DNA of 13,416 nucleotides from Bacillota bacterium (GTDB lineage: Bacteria > Bacillota > Clostridia > Tissierellales > Sporanaerobacteraceae). The notes beneath the pieces were generated by a model. That model did not search any database, was not told where the DNA came from, and worked only from the letters and a program-made list of their open reading frames with translations. Shown here in pieces: positions 1 to 6,304 of the stretch. Every line of letters starts with the position of its first letter. Positions within the stretch are counted from its first letter, which is position 1. A program made the position numbers and the translations under genes. Location of the stretch: assembly GCA_029779375.1 (NCBI GenBank), contig JAKPAR010000351.1, positions 1-13,416 of the forward strand, in the 5' to 3' direction.

Positions 1-758
1 AAATACCTAAATACTTTTTCACTACTAAAAACATGATTTTTAGCACTCATAACCTTATTTTTATTCTCTTTGTATTTATTGATAATTATCTCCTCTATAT
101 CATCTTTTGATGGATACATATTTACTTTCTTTAAAATAAAAAGTAATTTTTCAAAATCAATAAACTCTATATCTTTATATTCCTCTTTTATCCCCTCAAC
201 AAAATAAGAACTTGTGACACAAATTCCTTCTTCCGCCCCCATCATTGACATATGATACTTAAAACTTTTAATATCTCTTGTCGTAACCCTCTCATCCTGC
301 GCAATTCTTATACATTTAACAGCATATATTTTGTCATGTATCTGTCCTATCAAATCAATATCATTTTCATATTCAACAAAAGATGTATTGTAATAATTTT
401 CCAATACTTTTTTTACATACAATATAAATTCATAATTTGTAAAGGTATTTATTTCTTTCATTATTTTCTTTTTGCTAAGATCGTTGTTTATATCAAGTAT
501 TTTTTTCTTGAATTTTCGCATTTTAAAATAATAGCTTATATATAAAACAAAAATAAGTGCTGATATTGAAATAATTATAGAAAAAACAATATTATTAGTT
601 TGTATAAACAAATAAATTAAGAATACAATAGAAAGTATCAATTTAATCAAAACACTGTCAATTACAACAGCATTGTATCCCTTGCCATCTTTCATTTTTT
701 TCAAGTAATAATTTTTAATTTTTTTGTCCCTATTTATTTTTTTTATATAATTACTCAT
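1..758 (-). CDS. Membrane-anchored protein with degenerate Mrr-like nuclease domain (partial, C-terminus off window)
   Basis: Open from an ATG at 758 to the window edge, giving 252 visible residues. The N-terminus is basic. Two hydrophobic stretches follow at about residues 36-52 and 57-78, then a Lys-rich linker. From about residue 106 to 200 the pattern matches the restriction-endonuclease-like Mrr_cat fold: an F/Y-E helix start (NYEF), a strand with D-I-D-L-I-G (Asp135), a strand KIYAVKCIRI, and the typical late G-I-C-V-T-S-S-Y-F strand near 178-186. The usual Q/E-x-K catalytic pair on the AVKC strand is absent, so nuclease activity is doubtful. The start is uncertain: there is no good ribosome binding site before 758, and in-frame TTG codons lie at 767 and 782, the latter overlapping the end of the upstream gene (TGA at 775-777). 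Translational coupling to that gene is likely. The fold assignment is pattern recognition; the biological role is unknown. Confidence 0.6.
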   Translation of the reverse strand, partial: MSNYIKKINRDKKIKNYYLKKMKDGKGYNAVVIDSVLIKLILSIVFLIYLFIQTNNIVFSIIISISALIFVLYISYYFKMRKFKKKILDINNDLSKKKIMKEINTFTNYEFILYVKKVLENYYNTSFVEYENDIDLIGQIHDKIYAVKCIRIAQDERVTTRDIKSFKYHMSMMGAEEGICVTSSYFVEGIKEEYKDIEFIDFEKLLFILKKVNMYPSKDDIEEIIINKYKENKNKVMSAKNHVFSSEKVFRY

Positions 759-774
759 TTTATCCAATAAATCA

Positions 775-1422
775 TCATCCAATTTTATTTTTCATCCTCA
801 CTTTCAATGAATTTATAGATATTAGTATTATTGACATAAAAATTAAAAATGATAACCCTATATCCTTTACAATATTAATGAAAAATTCTTCAGGAAAAAT
901 TCTAATCATAATATCTGTACTTGGATCTAAAAGCCATAAATCATTGTTGAATAATGCCAAATGAAAATATGTAAAATATTTGTTAAAATCCAAATGCAAA
1001 AGTAAATATAGGATACCCATAGCTAAAAATGAACTACAAATAGAATAATTTAAAGTCTTCATAAGTATATTAAAATCTATTAAATACAAATAAGTAAAAC
1101 TTATTAAAAATAATGTCATGGAAATATCTCTGATTAAAAATCCTTTATCAAACAATAGTTTAACATCGCTTATATGAGCTAATTCTCTTTCATTAAAATA
1201 TCTTTTTAAATATTTTTCACCTTTATGTCCTTTAAAATAATCAAACAATTCATTGGTCAATTTCATCAATTCATTTATCTCTAGCCCTGTACTATTGGGA
1301 ATATTATATTGTAAATATTTACTTTCATAGTATTTTTCATTGAATGCCAAAAGACTAATGCATATAAAAAGAATAGATATAGGTAAAAATATTCCTAATA
1401 GCGCTGAGTATCCTTTTTTCAT
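775..1422 (-). CDS. lit: DUF1461/TIGR01906 integral membrane protein, probable lipoprotein intramolecular transacylase (Lit)
   Basis: 215 residues with four predicted membrane helices at about 5-27, 100-118, 124-143 and 186-205. A large extracytoplasmic loop lies between helices 1 and 2, and a second one between helices 3 and 4. Family hallmarks are visible: N-E-R-E-L-A-H-I-S-D-V-K (residues 77-88), H-L-A-L-F-N-N-D-L-W-L-L-D-P (154-167) and F-P-E-E-F-F (176-181). His83 and His154 sit in these conserved loops. Members of this family in Enterococcus faecalis and Bacillus cereus are known as Lit, which moves an acyl chain from the lipoprotein diacylglycerol to the N-terminal cysteine, giving lyso-form lipoproteins less visible to TLR2. 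The function here is inferred from family membership. The ribosome binding site AGGAGG (1428-1433) lies 5 bases before the ATG. A hairpin terminator sits only about 28 bases upstream, so transcription probably depends on readthrough from the small gene before it. Confidence 0.75.
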   Translation of the reverse strand: MKKGYSALLGIFLPISILFICISLLAFNEKYYESKYLQYNIPNSTGLEINELMKLTNELFDYFKGHKGEKYLKRYFNERELAHISDVKLLFDKGFLIRDISMTLFLISFTYLYLIDFNILMKTLNYSICSSFLAMGILYLLLHLDFNKYFTYFHLALFNNDLWLLDPSTDIMIRIFPEEFFINIVKDIGLSFLIFMSIILISINSLKVRMKNKIG

Positions 1423-1444
1423 ATATACCTCCTAGGAATGAGTT

Positions 1445-1470
1445 AAAATAAGACCCGAAAAATCGGGTCT
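1445..1470 (-). terminator. Intrinsic terminator overlapping the stop of the 57-codon gene
   Basis: Read on the minus strand: AGACCCGA, a TTTT loop, TCGGGTCT, then TATTTT. The 8-bp stem is perfect (1451-1470), and the TAG stop of the small gene forms part of it. The U-tract is short, so termination may be partial. The lit-like gene begins about 23 bases further on. Confidence 0.75.
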
Positions 1471-1642
1471 ATGACATGGCCTGTTCTAATTTATCCAAAT
1501 ACTTTATAGGAAACATTCTAAGTAATTCTTTGTATTGCTCTACGGTAAGTCCTTGAACTGTTGTATATATTTCAATCTTTTCATCTACACTTGCATTTTT
1601 AAATCTTTCTTTTATGTTTTCAAAATCGGTCACATTTTCCAT
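1469..1642 (-). CDS. Small hypothetical protein, 57 aa
   Basis: ATG at 1642, TAG at 1469-1471, 57 residues beginning MENVTDFENI and ending KLEQAMS. A good ribosome binding site (AGAGGAG) lies 7 bases before the start, and the gene has its own hairpin at the stop codon, both of which argue that it is real. The protein is charged and probably helical (KERFKNASVDEKIEIYTT, then LTVEQYKELLRMFPIKYLDKL). It has no signal peptide, membrane segment or cysteine. I do not recognise the family. It could be a small regulatory or adaptor protein. It is upstream of and co-oriented with the lit-like gene, so readthrough of the hairpin would join them in one operon. Confidence 0.7.
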   Translation of the reverse strand: MENVTDFENIKERFKNASVDEKIEIYTTVQGLTVEQYKELLRMFPIKYLDKLEQAMS

Positions 1643-1665
1643 CTTAACACTCCTCTATAAATATA

Positions 1666-1693
1666 TTTATATGTTTTTAGTATGTTTAGTAAA
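1666..1693 (-). promoter_or_regulatory. Candidate sigma-A promoter of the 57-codon gene
   Basis: On the minus strand TTTACT (1688-1693), 16 bases, TATAAA (1666-1671), placing a start site about 17 bases before the gene. The region is very A+T-rich, so chance matches are likely. The -10 lies inside a 16-nt palindrome (1656-1671). Confidence 0.35.
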
Positions 1694-1706
1694 GTATTTT
1701 TTATTC

Positions 1707-1740
1707 AAAAAAAGAACTAACTTTAATTTAAAGTTAGCCC
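1707..1740 (-). terminator. Intrinsic terminator after yebC
   Basis: On the minus strand CTAACTTTA, a 3-base loop, TAAAGTTAG (1717-1737), followed by TTCTTTTTTT. It lies 23 bases past the yebC stop and is a classical rho-independent structure. Confidence 0.85.
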
Positions 1741-1763
1741 CTTTTCACAAAAAACACTTAAGA

Positions 1764-2510
1764 TTATTCAATTTCTAAATCATCAGGAATTTCCCAATTG
1801 TGGTAAACTTCTTGAACATCATCATTATCTTCAAGATTTTCTATGAGTTTCACCATATTTTTTATGTCTTTTTCTTCTGTAAGACTAATTGTATTTTGCG
1901 GTATTTGTGAAATTTCAGCGGTCACAAAATTGAATCCCTTTTCTTTTAGTGCATCTCTTATACTATTGAAATCTTCTGGTGAAGTAATAATTTCATATCC
2001 ATTTTCATCACTTGTAAAATCTTCGGCTCCTAGTTCTATAGCTTCCATCATAAGTTCCTCTTCGTCTATACTATCATCTCTTTCAATAGCAAGTACACCT
2101 TTTCTGTCAAACATAAATGAAACGCAACCAGTTTGACCTAAATTCCCACCAAATTTATCAAAAGCATGTCTTACATCTGATGCAGTTCTATTTCTATTGT
2201 CAGTTAAACAAGATACTAGTACTGCTATTCCTCCAGGACCATATCCTTCGTATACAATTTCTTCAAAATTGCTTGCATCTAAATCTCCAGCAGCTTTTTT
2301 TATAGCTCTTTCTATATTGTCATTTGGCAAATTTTCTGCTTTTGCTTTTTCAATAGCAGCTTTAAGTGCAGTATTATATTCTGGATCAGTTCCACCTTCT
2401 CTTACAGCCACCATTATATATCTTGTCAATTTGGTAAACACTTTTCCTCTTCTAGCATCCTCTTTGCCTTTTTTGTGTTTTATATTTGACCATTTAGAAT
2501 GTCCTGACAT
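1764..2510 (-). CDS. yebC: YebC/TACO1 family translation factor (probable transcriptional regulator in older naming)
   Basis: 248 residues, the normal length for the family. The N-terminus [19 protein letters not shown] with R-R-G-K-V-F-T-K-L is the family signature, followed by [14 protein letters not shown], the [13 protein letters not shown] strand, [19 protein letters not shown] and the [11 protein letters not shown] segment. Bacterial YebC proteins were long annotated as DNA-binding regulators. Recent work on the bacterial and mitochondrial (TACO1) proteins points to relief of ribosome stalling at proline-rich stretches. The start is the ATG at 2510, with AAGGAGGT about 10 bases upstream. 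It lies 64 bases after nadE with no terminator between them, so readthrough from nadE is possible, but it has its own candidate promoter and a strong terminator. Which YebC subclass it is cannot be settled by reading alone. Confidence 0.95.
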   Translation of the reverse strand: MSGHSKWSNIKHKKGKEDARRGKVFTKLTRYIMVAVREGGTDPEYNTALKAAIEKAKAENLPNDNIERAIKKAAGDLDASNFEEIVYEGYGPGGIAVLVSCLTDNRNRTASDVRHAFDKFGGNLGQTGCVSFMFDRKGVLAIERDDSIDEEELMMEAIELGAEDFTSDENGYEIITSPEDFNSIRDALKEKGFNFVTAEISQIPQNTISLTEEKDIKNMVKLIENLEDNDDVQEVYHNWEIPDDLEIE

Positions 2511-2545
2511 AACTGTTTCTACCTCCTTAAATTACTAGCATAAAT

Positions 2546-2574
2546 ATTTTACCATATACTTTAATTTATTTCAT
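2546..2574 (-). promoter_or_regulatory. Candidate sigma-A promoter of yebC (extended -10)
   Basis: On the minus strand ATGAAA (2569-2574), 17 bases, TGG-TAAAAT with the -10 at 2546-2551. The TGn just before the -10 supports it. The -35 directly abuts the nadE stop codon. The start site would be about 25-30 bases upstream of yebC. Confidence 0.5.
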
Positions 2575-3294
2575 CTAAAATTTAAAAATTGGAGGATATT
2601 TTCTCTTGTGTTCACTTCTTTTATTTAGCCTTTCAATTTTTTCTTTTACTTCATCTTCTGCATAACCGGTCTTTATATAATTGTCCAGCACATCATATCC
2701 AAATCCCATTTCCTTTTCATCAGTCTGATCTTCCCAAAGTCCTGCAGTAGGTGCCTTTTTGATGACTATTTCTGGAATGTTTAAAAATTTAGCCATTTCC
2801 CTCACTTCGCTTTTCACAAATGAGGCAATAGGAAGTATATCCACTCCACTATCTCCATGCTTTGTAAAATAGCCCACAGTTAATTCACTTTTATTGCTTG
2901 GACCTACTACCAAATAGTTATTTAATTGAGCAAAATAATATAGGGTAGTCATTCTAAGTCTTGGCTTCACATTTGCTTGTGCTAATTTATTTTCCCCCTT
3001 ATCTAGTACAGTTTTCATAAAAACATCATAAGTATCTGTCAAATCAACTTTAATGGTCTTTAAATCTAAACTTTCCGCCACCAACATTCCATGTTCTTCA
3101 TCTATTGGATTGCTATGACAAGGCATGATGATTCCTAAACTATCTTCTGGAAAAGCCTTTTTAGAAAGTCCCGCTACCACTGCCGAATCTATTCCACCAC
3201 TTAATCCAAAAACTACGCCTTTACTTCCTGATTCTTCTACTCTTTCTTTTATCCATCCAACTATTTCATTACATACTTTTTCAACATTTTCCAT
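2575..3294 (-). CDS. nadE: NAD+ synthetase, ammonia-dependent
   Basis: 239 residues. Catalyses the ATP-dependent amidation of nicotinic acid adenine dinucleotide to NAD+, the last step of NAD synthesis, in the cytosol. The N-type ATP pyrophosphatase P-loop FGLSGGIDSAVV is at residues 29-40 (SGGIDS 32-37). Further family blocks are GPSNKSELTVGYFTKHGDSG, the ILPIASFVKSEVREMAKFL region and KAPTAGLWEDQTDEKEMGFG. There is no nitrilase (glutaminase) domain, so this is the short form that uses free ammonia. The start ATG is at 3294 with GGGGAGG 7 bases upstream. It begins 17 bases after the cysK stop, so the two are almost certainly cotranscribed. Confidence 0.96.
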   Translation of the reverse strand: MENVEKVCNEIVGWIKERVEESGSKGVVFGLSGGIDSAVVAGLSKKAFPEDSLGIIMPCHSNPIDEEHGMLVAESLDLKTIKVDLTDTYDVFMKTVLDKGENKLAQANVKPRLRMTTLYYFAQLNNYLVVGPSNKSELTVGYFTKHGDSGVDILPIASFVKSEVREMAKFLNIPEIVIKKAPTAGLWEDQTDEKEMGFGYDVLDNYIKTGYAEDEVKEKIERLNKRSEHKRKYPPIFKF

Positions 3295-3311
3295 ATATTT
3301 TCCTCCCCATA

Positions 3312-4229
3312 TTATTCATAAATACCTGTACTCAAATACCTTTCTCCAGTATCTGGAGCTATAGCTACAATTTTTTTACCTTTACCTAGTTTTTTAGCCC
3401 ACTTTAAAGCAGCAAAAGCTGCTGCACCAGAAGAAATTCCCACTAGCAACCCTTCTCTTTTGGCCAGCATAATTGTAGTATTTATGGCATCTTCATCCGA
3501 AACAGTTTCTACTGTATCTAGTATATCAACATCCAATATTTCAGGTATGAAATTTGCTCCTATTCCTTGAATTTTGTGAGGCCCTGGCTTGCCACCAGAA
3601 ATAATTGGCGAAGACTTTGGTTCTACACCTATTATTTTTACATCTGGTATTTCATTTTTTAAAACTTTTCCTATACCTGTAATAGTACCACCCGTTCCTA
3701 TACCTGCAACAAAAGCATCTATAGCACCATCCATTTGATTTATTATTTCTAATGCAGTAGTCTTTTCATGTGCCTTTGGGTTATCTTTGTTCCTGAATTG
3801 ATAGGGCATGAAATAGTTCTCATTTTCTCTAACCAATTCTTCTGCTTTTGCTACTGCACCACTCATACCACTAGCACCTGGCGTCAAAAGAACTTCCGCA
3901 CCATAGGCCTTTAACAAATTTCTTCTCTCTATACTCATAGTTTCTGGCATAACTAATATTACTTTGTATCCTTTAGAAGCTCCAACCATTGCAAGACCTA
4001 TTCCAGTATTCCCACTAGTAGGTTCTACGATTACAGAACCACTTTTTAATCTTCCACATTTTTCTGCTTCTTCTATCATATATAATGCTGGTCTATCCTT
4101 GACGCTACCTCCTGGATTAAAATATTCCAATTTCAAATATACATCTGCCCAATCTTTTTCCACAATATGAGAAATTTTCAATATAGGAGTATTCCCAATA
4201 AGATCTATAATATTATTTGCAACTTTCAT
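3312..4229 (-). CDS. cysK: Cysteine synthase A (O-acetylserine sulfhydrylase)
   Basis: 305 residues, normal length for CysK. PLP-dependent enzyme that forms L-cysteine from O-acetylserine and sulfide in the cytosol. The PLP lysine is Lys44 in N-P-G-G-S-V-K-D-R. The substrate loop is PTSGNTG (70-76), the phosphate-binding loop is GIGTGGTITGIG, and the SSGAAA and PDTGERYLS blocks lie near the C-terminus. Start ATG at 4229 with GGAGG 6 bases before it. First gene of a probable cysK-nadE unit, and divergent from a TSUP permease pair, which suggests a shared sulfur-related function. No clear minus-strand promoter stands out in the 119-base divergent spacer. CysM or cystathionine beta-synthase-like activity is less likely, because the signatures and length are those of CysK. 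Confidence 0.95.
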   Translation of the reverse strand: MKVANNIIDLIGNTPILKISHIVEKDWADVYLKLEYFNPGGSVKDRPALYMIEEAEKCGRLKSGSVIVEPTSGNTGIGLAMVGASKGYKVILVMPETMSIERRNLLKAYGAEVLLTPGASGMSGAVAKAEELVRENENYFMPYQFRNKDNPKAHEKTTALEIINQMDGAIDAFVAGIGTGGTITGIGKVLKNEIPDVKIIGVEPKSSPIISGGKPGPHKIQGIGANFIPEILDVDILDTVETVSDEDAINTTIMLAKREGLLVGISSGAAAFAALKWAKKLGKGKKIVAIAPDTGERYLSTGIYE

Positions 4230-4263
4230 TTTATACCTCCAAAATTTTTATTTAAATATATTG

Positions 4264-4280
4264 AATAAGGTTGACTTATT
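4264..4280. promoter_or_regulatory. Candidate operator: inverted repeat over the TSUP -35
   Basis: AATAAG, 5-base spacer, CTTATT. The right arm and spacer overlap the TTGACT -35 of the TSUP promoter, and the dyad lies 35 bases upstream of cysK, so a bound regulator could act on both directions. In such A+T-rich DNA a 6-bp dyad may occur by chance, and I cannot name a regulator. Confidence 0.3.
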
Positions 4281-4300
4281 TAGGCAAGATTAAATATAAT
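4271..4300 (+). promoter_or_regulatory. Sigma-A promoter of the TSUP gene pair
   Basis: TTGACT (4271-4276), 18 bases, TATAAT (4295-4300), about 48 bases upstream of the first TSUP start codon. Near-consensus. Confidence 0.75.
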
Positions 4301-4348
4301 ACATAACTTTCATAATATTATATCATAAAGTTTCTAAAAGGAGAAAAT

Positions 4349-4708
4349 ATGAAGAAAAACAATCTTAAAATAATAAGTATAGGCCTTATAACTGGACTTA
4401 TAAATGGGCTTTTTGGTTCTGGAGGTGGCACCATTATAGTTCCAACAATGACATTTTTGTTAGGAATAGATGATCACAAAGCTCATGCAACAGCTATAGC
4501 TGTAATACTTCCTTTAACTATCATAAGTACTATAATATATTGTAGACAAAATATCATAAAATATGATGTAGCATTTAAAGTAGCCATAGGTGGAATTGCA
4601 GGAAGTTTTATAGGATCTAACTTGCTTAACAAAGTTCCTACAAATATTTTAAGAAAAATTTTTGGTTCATTTATGATATTAGCAGCAATAAGGTTGTTGA
4701 TAAAATGA
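4349..4708 (+). CDS. TSUP (TauE/SafE) family permease, half-size subunit 1
   Basis: 119 residues, about half of the usual 240-270 for a single-chain TSUP transporter. It has the internal-repeat signature at the N-terminus, GLITGLINGLFGSGGGTIIVP (14-34), then three further hydrophobic segments (about 48-64, 76-92 with GGIAGSFIGSN, 103-118). Family members move sulfite, sulfoacetate, thiosulfate or other small organic anions across the cytoplasmic membrane; the substrate here is unknown. The ribosome binding site AAAGGAG is 5 bases before the ATG. Its stop overlaps the next start by 4 bases (ATGA), so the two subunits are translationally coupled and probably assemble into one transporter. The divergent cysK makes a sulfur compound a sensible guess for the substrate, by inference only. 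Confidence 0.85.
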   Translation: MKKNNLKIISIGLITGLINGLFGSGGGTIIVPTMTFLLGIDDHKAHATAIAVILPLTIISTIIYCRQNIIKYDVAFKVAIGGIAGSFIGSNLLNKVPTNILRKIFGSFMILAAIRLLIK

Positions 4709-5061
4709 AGCTACTCATCATTGGATTTTTATCTGGAATAATCAGTGGAATGGGAATTGGTGGTGGTACTATACTTATACCATCCTTATTACTTTTTACA
4801 ACTCTATCGCAAAAAGAAACTCAAGGCATAAATTTAATTGTATTTATCCCCATAGCAATTGTAGCCCTAATCACTCATTTAAAAAACAAAAATATAGAAT
4901 TAAAACTAACAATTCATCTCATCATAGGTGGTATTGCAGGAGCAATTATTGGTTCAATACTAGCCACCAATATAGATTCAAATATGCTCAGAAAATTGTT
5001 CAGTGTATTTCTGTTGATTATAGGAATATATGAGCTTTTCAGTCAAAAAAATAGGCTATAG
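4705..5061 (+). CDS. TSUP (TauE/SafE) family permease, half-size subunit 2
   Basis: 118 residues, with the same fold unit as the preceding gene: N-terminal GFLSGIISGMGIGGGTILIP (7-26), then hydrophobic segments near 43-58, 69-88 (IIGGIAGAIIGS) and 95-111. Equivalent to the other half of a full TSUP protein; together the pair gives about 237 residues. It starts at the ATG within the ATGA overlap and has only a weak AAGG upstream, fitting termination-reinitiation coupling. The reading frame is offset by -1 from the first gene, so this could also be an ancestral full-length gene split at its midpoint, but each half has an intact start and signature, which argues for two genuine subunits rather than a pseudogene. 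The stop codon lies in the loop of the terminator hairpin. Confidence 0.85.
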   Translation: MKLLIIGFLSGIISGMGIGGGTILIPSLLLFTTLSQKETQGINLIVFIPIAIVALITHLKNKNIELKLTIHLIIGGIAGAIIGSILATNIDSNMLRKLFSVFLLIIGIYELFSQKNRL

Positions 5062-5074
5062 AAGCCTATTTTTG
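5045..5074. terminator. Bidirectional intrinsic terminator between the TSUP pair and yvyE
   Basis: AAAAATAGGCT (5047-5057), a 5-base loop, AGCCTATTTTT (5063-5073): a perfect 11-bp stem. The flanking A and T runs give a U-tract on both strands, serving the plus-strand TSUP genes and the minus-strand YigZ-family gene, whose stop is at 5076. Confidence 0.88.
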
Positions 5075-5075
5075 G

Positions 5076-5723
5076 TCAATCCAATTTTACTCCATTTTTT
5101 AAGGAAAGATATTCTTCTCCAATATCATCAACTATAGCTGTACCGTTAGTTAAATCCATTATAATTCCTATAAACGAATTGTAATCTTCATAATCTGCAT
5201 AGACCAATAAATTAACTGCATCATCATAAATAGTATCTATCATTATAATCCCATTAGTTTTTAGATAATTTTCAACTTTCCCATATAGAGTATAGTCTAG
5301 TCTTATTTTGACCTTCCTAAAAAGTACTTTTTCTATGATATTTCCTGCTTCCAATCCAATTTTTGCTCCTTTTGTATATGCCCTTATGAGTCCCCCTGTT
5401 CCCAATTTTATTCCACCAAAATATCTAGTGACTACTACCACTACATTTCTCAAATCCTCTTTCTTTATGACTTCCAATACAGGAATACCAGCTGTACCAC
5501 TAGGCTCTCCATCATCACTATATCTTTGAATATTGTTGTCATCTCCTACTACATAAGCATATACATTATGAGTTGCATCTTTATGTAAAGTTTTTATTTC
5601 TTCGATAAAAGCTAAAGCCTCTCCTTCATTTTCAATAGGTTTAGCATATCCAATAAATCTAGACTTATTTATAATTATTTCATCTTTTCCTATATTATGA
5701 ATAGTTTTATATCGTATGTTCAT
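5076..5723 (-). CDS. yvyE: YigZ/YvyE family protein (IMPACT, UPF0029)
   Basis: 215 residues, full length for the family. The N-terminal IMPACT (UPF0029) domain at about 15-125 carries the signatures YSDDGEPSGTAGIPVL (68-83) and TRYFGGIKLGTGGLIRAY (99-116). The C-terminal part, about 140-205, is the ferredoxin-like DUF1949 domain. The eukaryotic homologue IMPACT regulates GCN2 and translation; the bacterial role is not firmly known. Cytosolic, with no membrane segment. Start ATG at 5723, with AAAGGGG about 9 bases upstream. It appears to be a single-gene unit, with an extended -10 promoter upstream and a shared terminator downstream. yigZ is the equivalent E. coli name. Confidence 0.93.
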   Translation of the reverse strand: MNIRYKTIHNIGKDEIIINKSRFIGYAKPIENEGEALAFIEEIKTLHKDATHNVYAYVVGDDNNIQRYSDDGEPSGTAGIPVLEVIKKEDLRNVVVVVTRYFGGIKLGTGGLIRAYTKGAKIGLEAGNIIEKVLFRKVKIRLDYTLYGKVENYLKTNGIIMIDTIYDDAVNLLVYADYEDYNSFIGIIMDLTNGTAIVDDIGEEYLSLKNGVKLD

Positions 5724-5754
5724 TTAAATCCCCTTTCATGCTTAAGCTAAATAT

Positions 5755-5763
5755 ATTATACCA
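5755..5763 (-). promoter_or_regulatory. Extended -10 promoter element of yvyE
   Basis: On the minus strand TGG-TATAAT, 31 bases upstream of the start codon, with no convincing -35 (poly-T upstream). An extended -10 promoter can work without one. It lies just after the terminator of the Nudix gene. Confidence 0.55.
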
Positions 5764-5770
5764 TTAAAAC

Positions 5771-5801
5771 AAAAAAAAATAGAAGGGCAGATATCTGCCC
5801 T
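5771..5801 (-). terminator. Intrinsic terminator of the Nudix-like gene
   Basis: The palindrome GGGCAGATATCTGCCC (5785-5800) is followed on the minus strand by TTCTATTTTTTTTT. The hairpin begins at the stop codon (5800-5802). Confidence 0.85.
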
Positions 5802-6249
5802 AAACATAAACTTCTTCCATTTTCTCGAATTCTTTAAAGACTAAATACTTTTTAAAAGAAAGATTTACAAGAGATTTATCTTGACTATAGGTTATTCTTT
5901 CCATAGCTTCTTTTATACTAAAAAATCCCCCATCCAAAAATCCTTCATCTTTATTCACTTCATATTTTTTGCTAGGAGCCTCCATGATGTACCATGTAAT
6001 CACATTACATACTGGCTGTTTCCTCGATAAAGAATAAAATTCGTAACTAGTCTCGCCTGCAGTAGACACAATTTTTGCATCTATCCCTGCTTCAAACTTG
6101 ATACGGTTTAAAGCAGTATCCGTAGGTAGAGAATTGTTACGAATTTTACCTTTTGGCAAAACCCATTCACCTTTTTCATTTTTTAAGATGAATACCTTAT
6201 CATTGTGGAAAACTATACCGCCAGCACAGCTTCTCACTATCATTGGCAA
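5800..6249 (-). CDS. Nudix-fold protein with degenerate Nudix box
   Basis: 149 residues from TTG at 6249; an in-frame ATG at 6243 would give 147. The ribosome binding site AAGGAGG is 4 bases from the TTG and 10 from the ATG, so the choice is open. The fold markers are clear: GGIVFHNDKVFILKNEKGEWVLPKGKI, then the box region at residues 34-56. Against the canonical G-x5-E-x7-R-E-U-x-E-E-x-G-U, Gly34, Glu53 and Gly55 are kept. The first Glu is Ser40, the Arg-Glu pair is Asn48-Arg49, and the first Glu of the EE pair is Phe52. These residues normally bind the catalytic Mg2+, so classical pyrophosphohydrolase activity is unlikely. It may bind a nucleotide or act by another chemistry. It is a single-gene unit with its own promoter and terminator. 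Confidence 0.85.
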   Translation of the reverse strand: MPMIVRSCAGGIVFHNDKVFILKNEKGEWVLPKGKIRNNSLPTDTALNRIKFEAGIDAKIVSTAGETSYEFYSLSRKQPVCNVITWYIMEAPSKKYEVNKDEGFLDGGFFSIKEAMERITYSQDKSLVNLSFKKYLVFKEFEKMEEVYV

Positions 6250-6275
6250 TCAGCCTCCTTTTTCTTATTATTATA

Positions 6276-6304
6276 ATCATACCCCAAAATAGAAAGAATT
6301 TCAA
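6276..6304 (-). promoter_or_regulatory. Sigma-A promoter of the Nudix-like gene
   Basis: On the minus strand TTGAAA (6299-6304), 17 bases, TATGAT (6276-6281), about 27 bases before the start codon. Good spacing and hexamers. Confidence 0.6.

Noticed and set aside
252..545. Plus-strand open frame of 97 codons rich in Phe/Tyr/Ile
   Set aside because: It is the antisense of the Mrr-like gene, with no ribosome binding site; its composition is that expected from reading A+T-rich coding DNA backwards.
1656..1671. 16-nt perfect palindrome TATAAATATATTTATA upstream of the small gene
   Set aside because: Pure A/T, overlapping a candidate -10 element; such palindromes are expected by chance in this base composition. 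Not enough for an operator call.
1843..2538. Several plus-strand open frames opposite yebC
   Set aside because: They are antisense to a clearly conserved gene and have Ser/Ile/Leu-rich composition with no initiation signals.
4230..4348. Riboswitch or T-box leader for cysK
   Set aside because: The spacer is only 119 bases, shared with a divergent promoter, and lacks T-box, SAM or other leader motifs.
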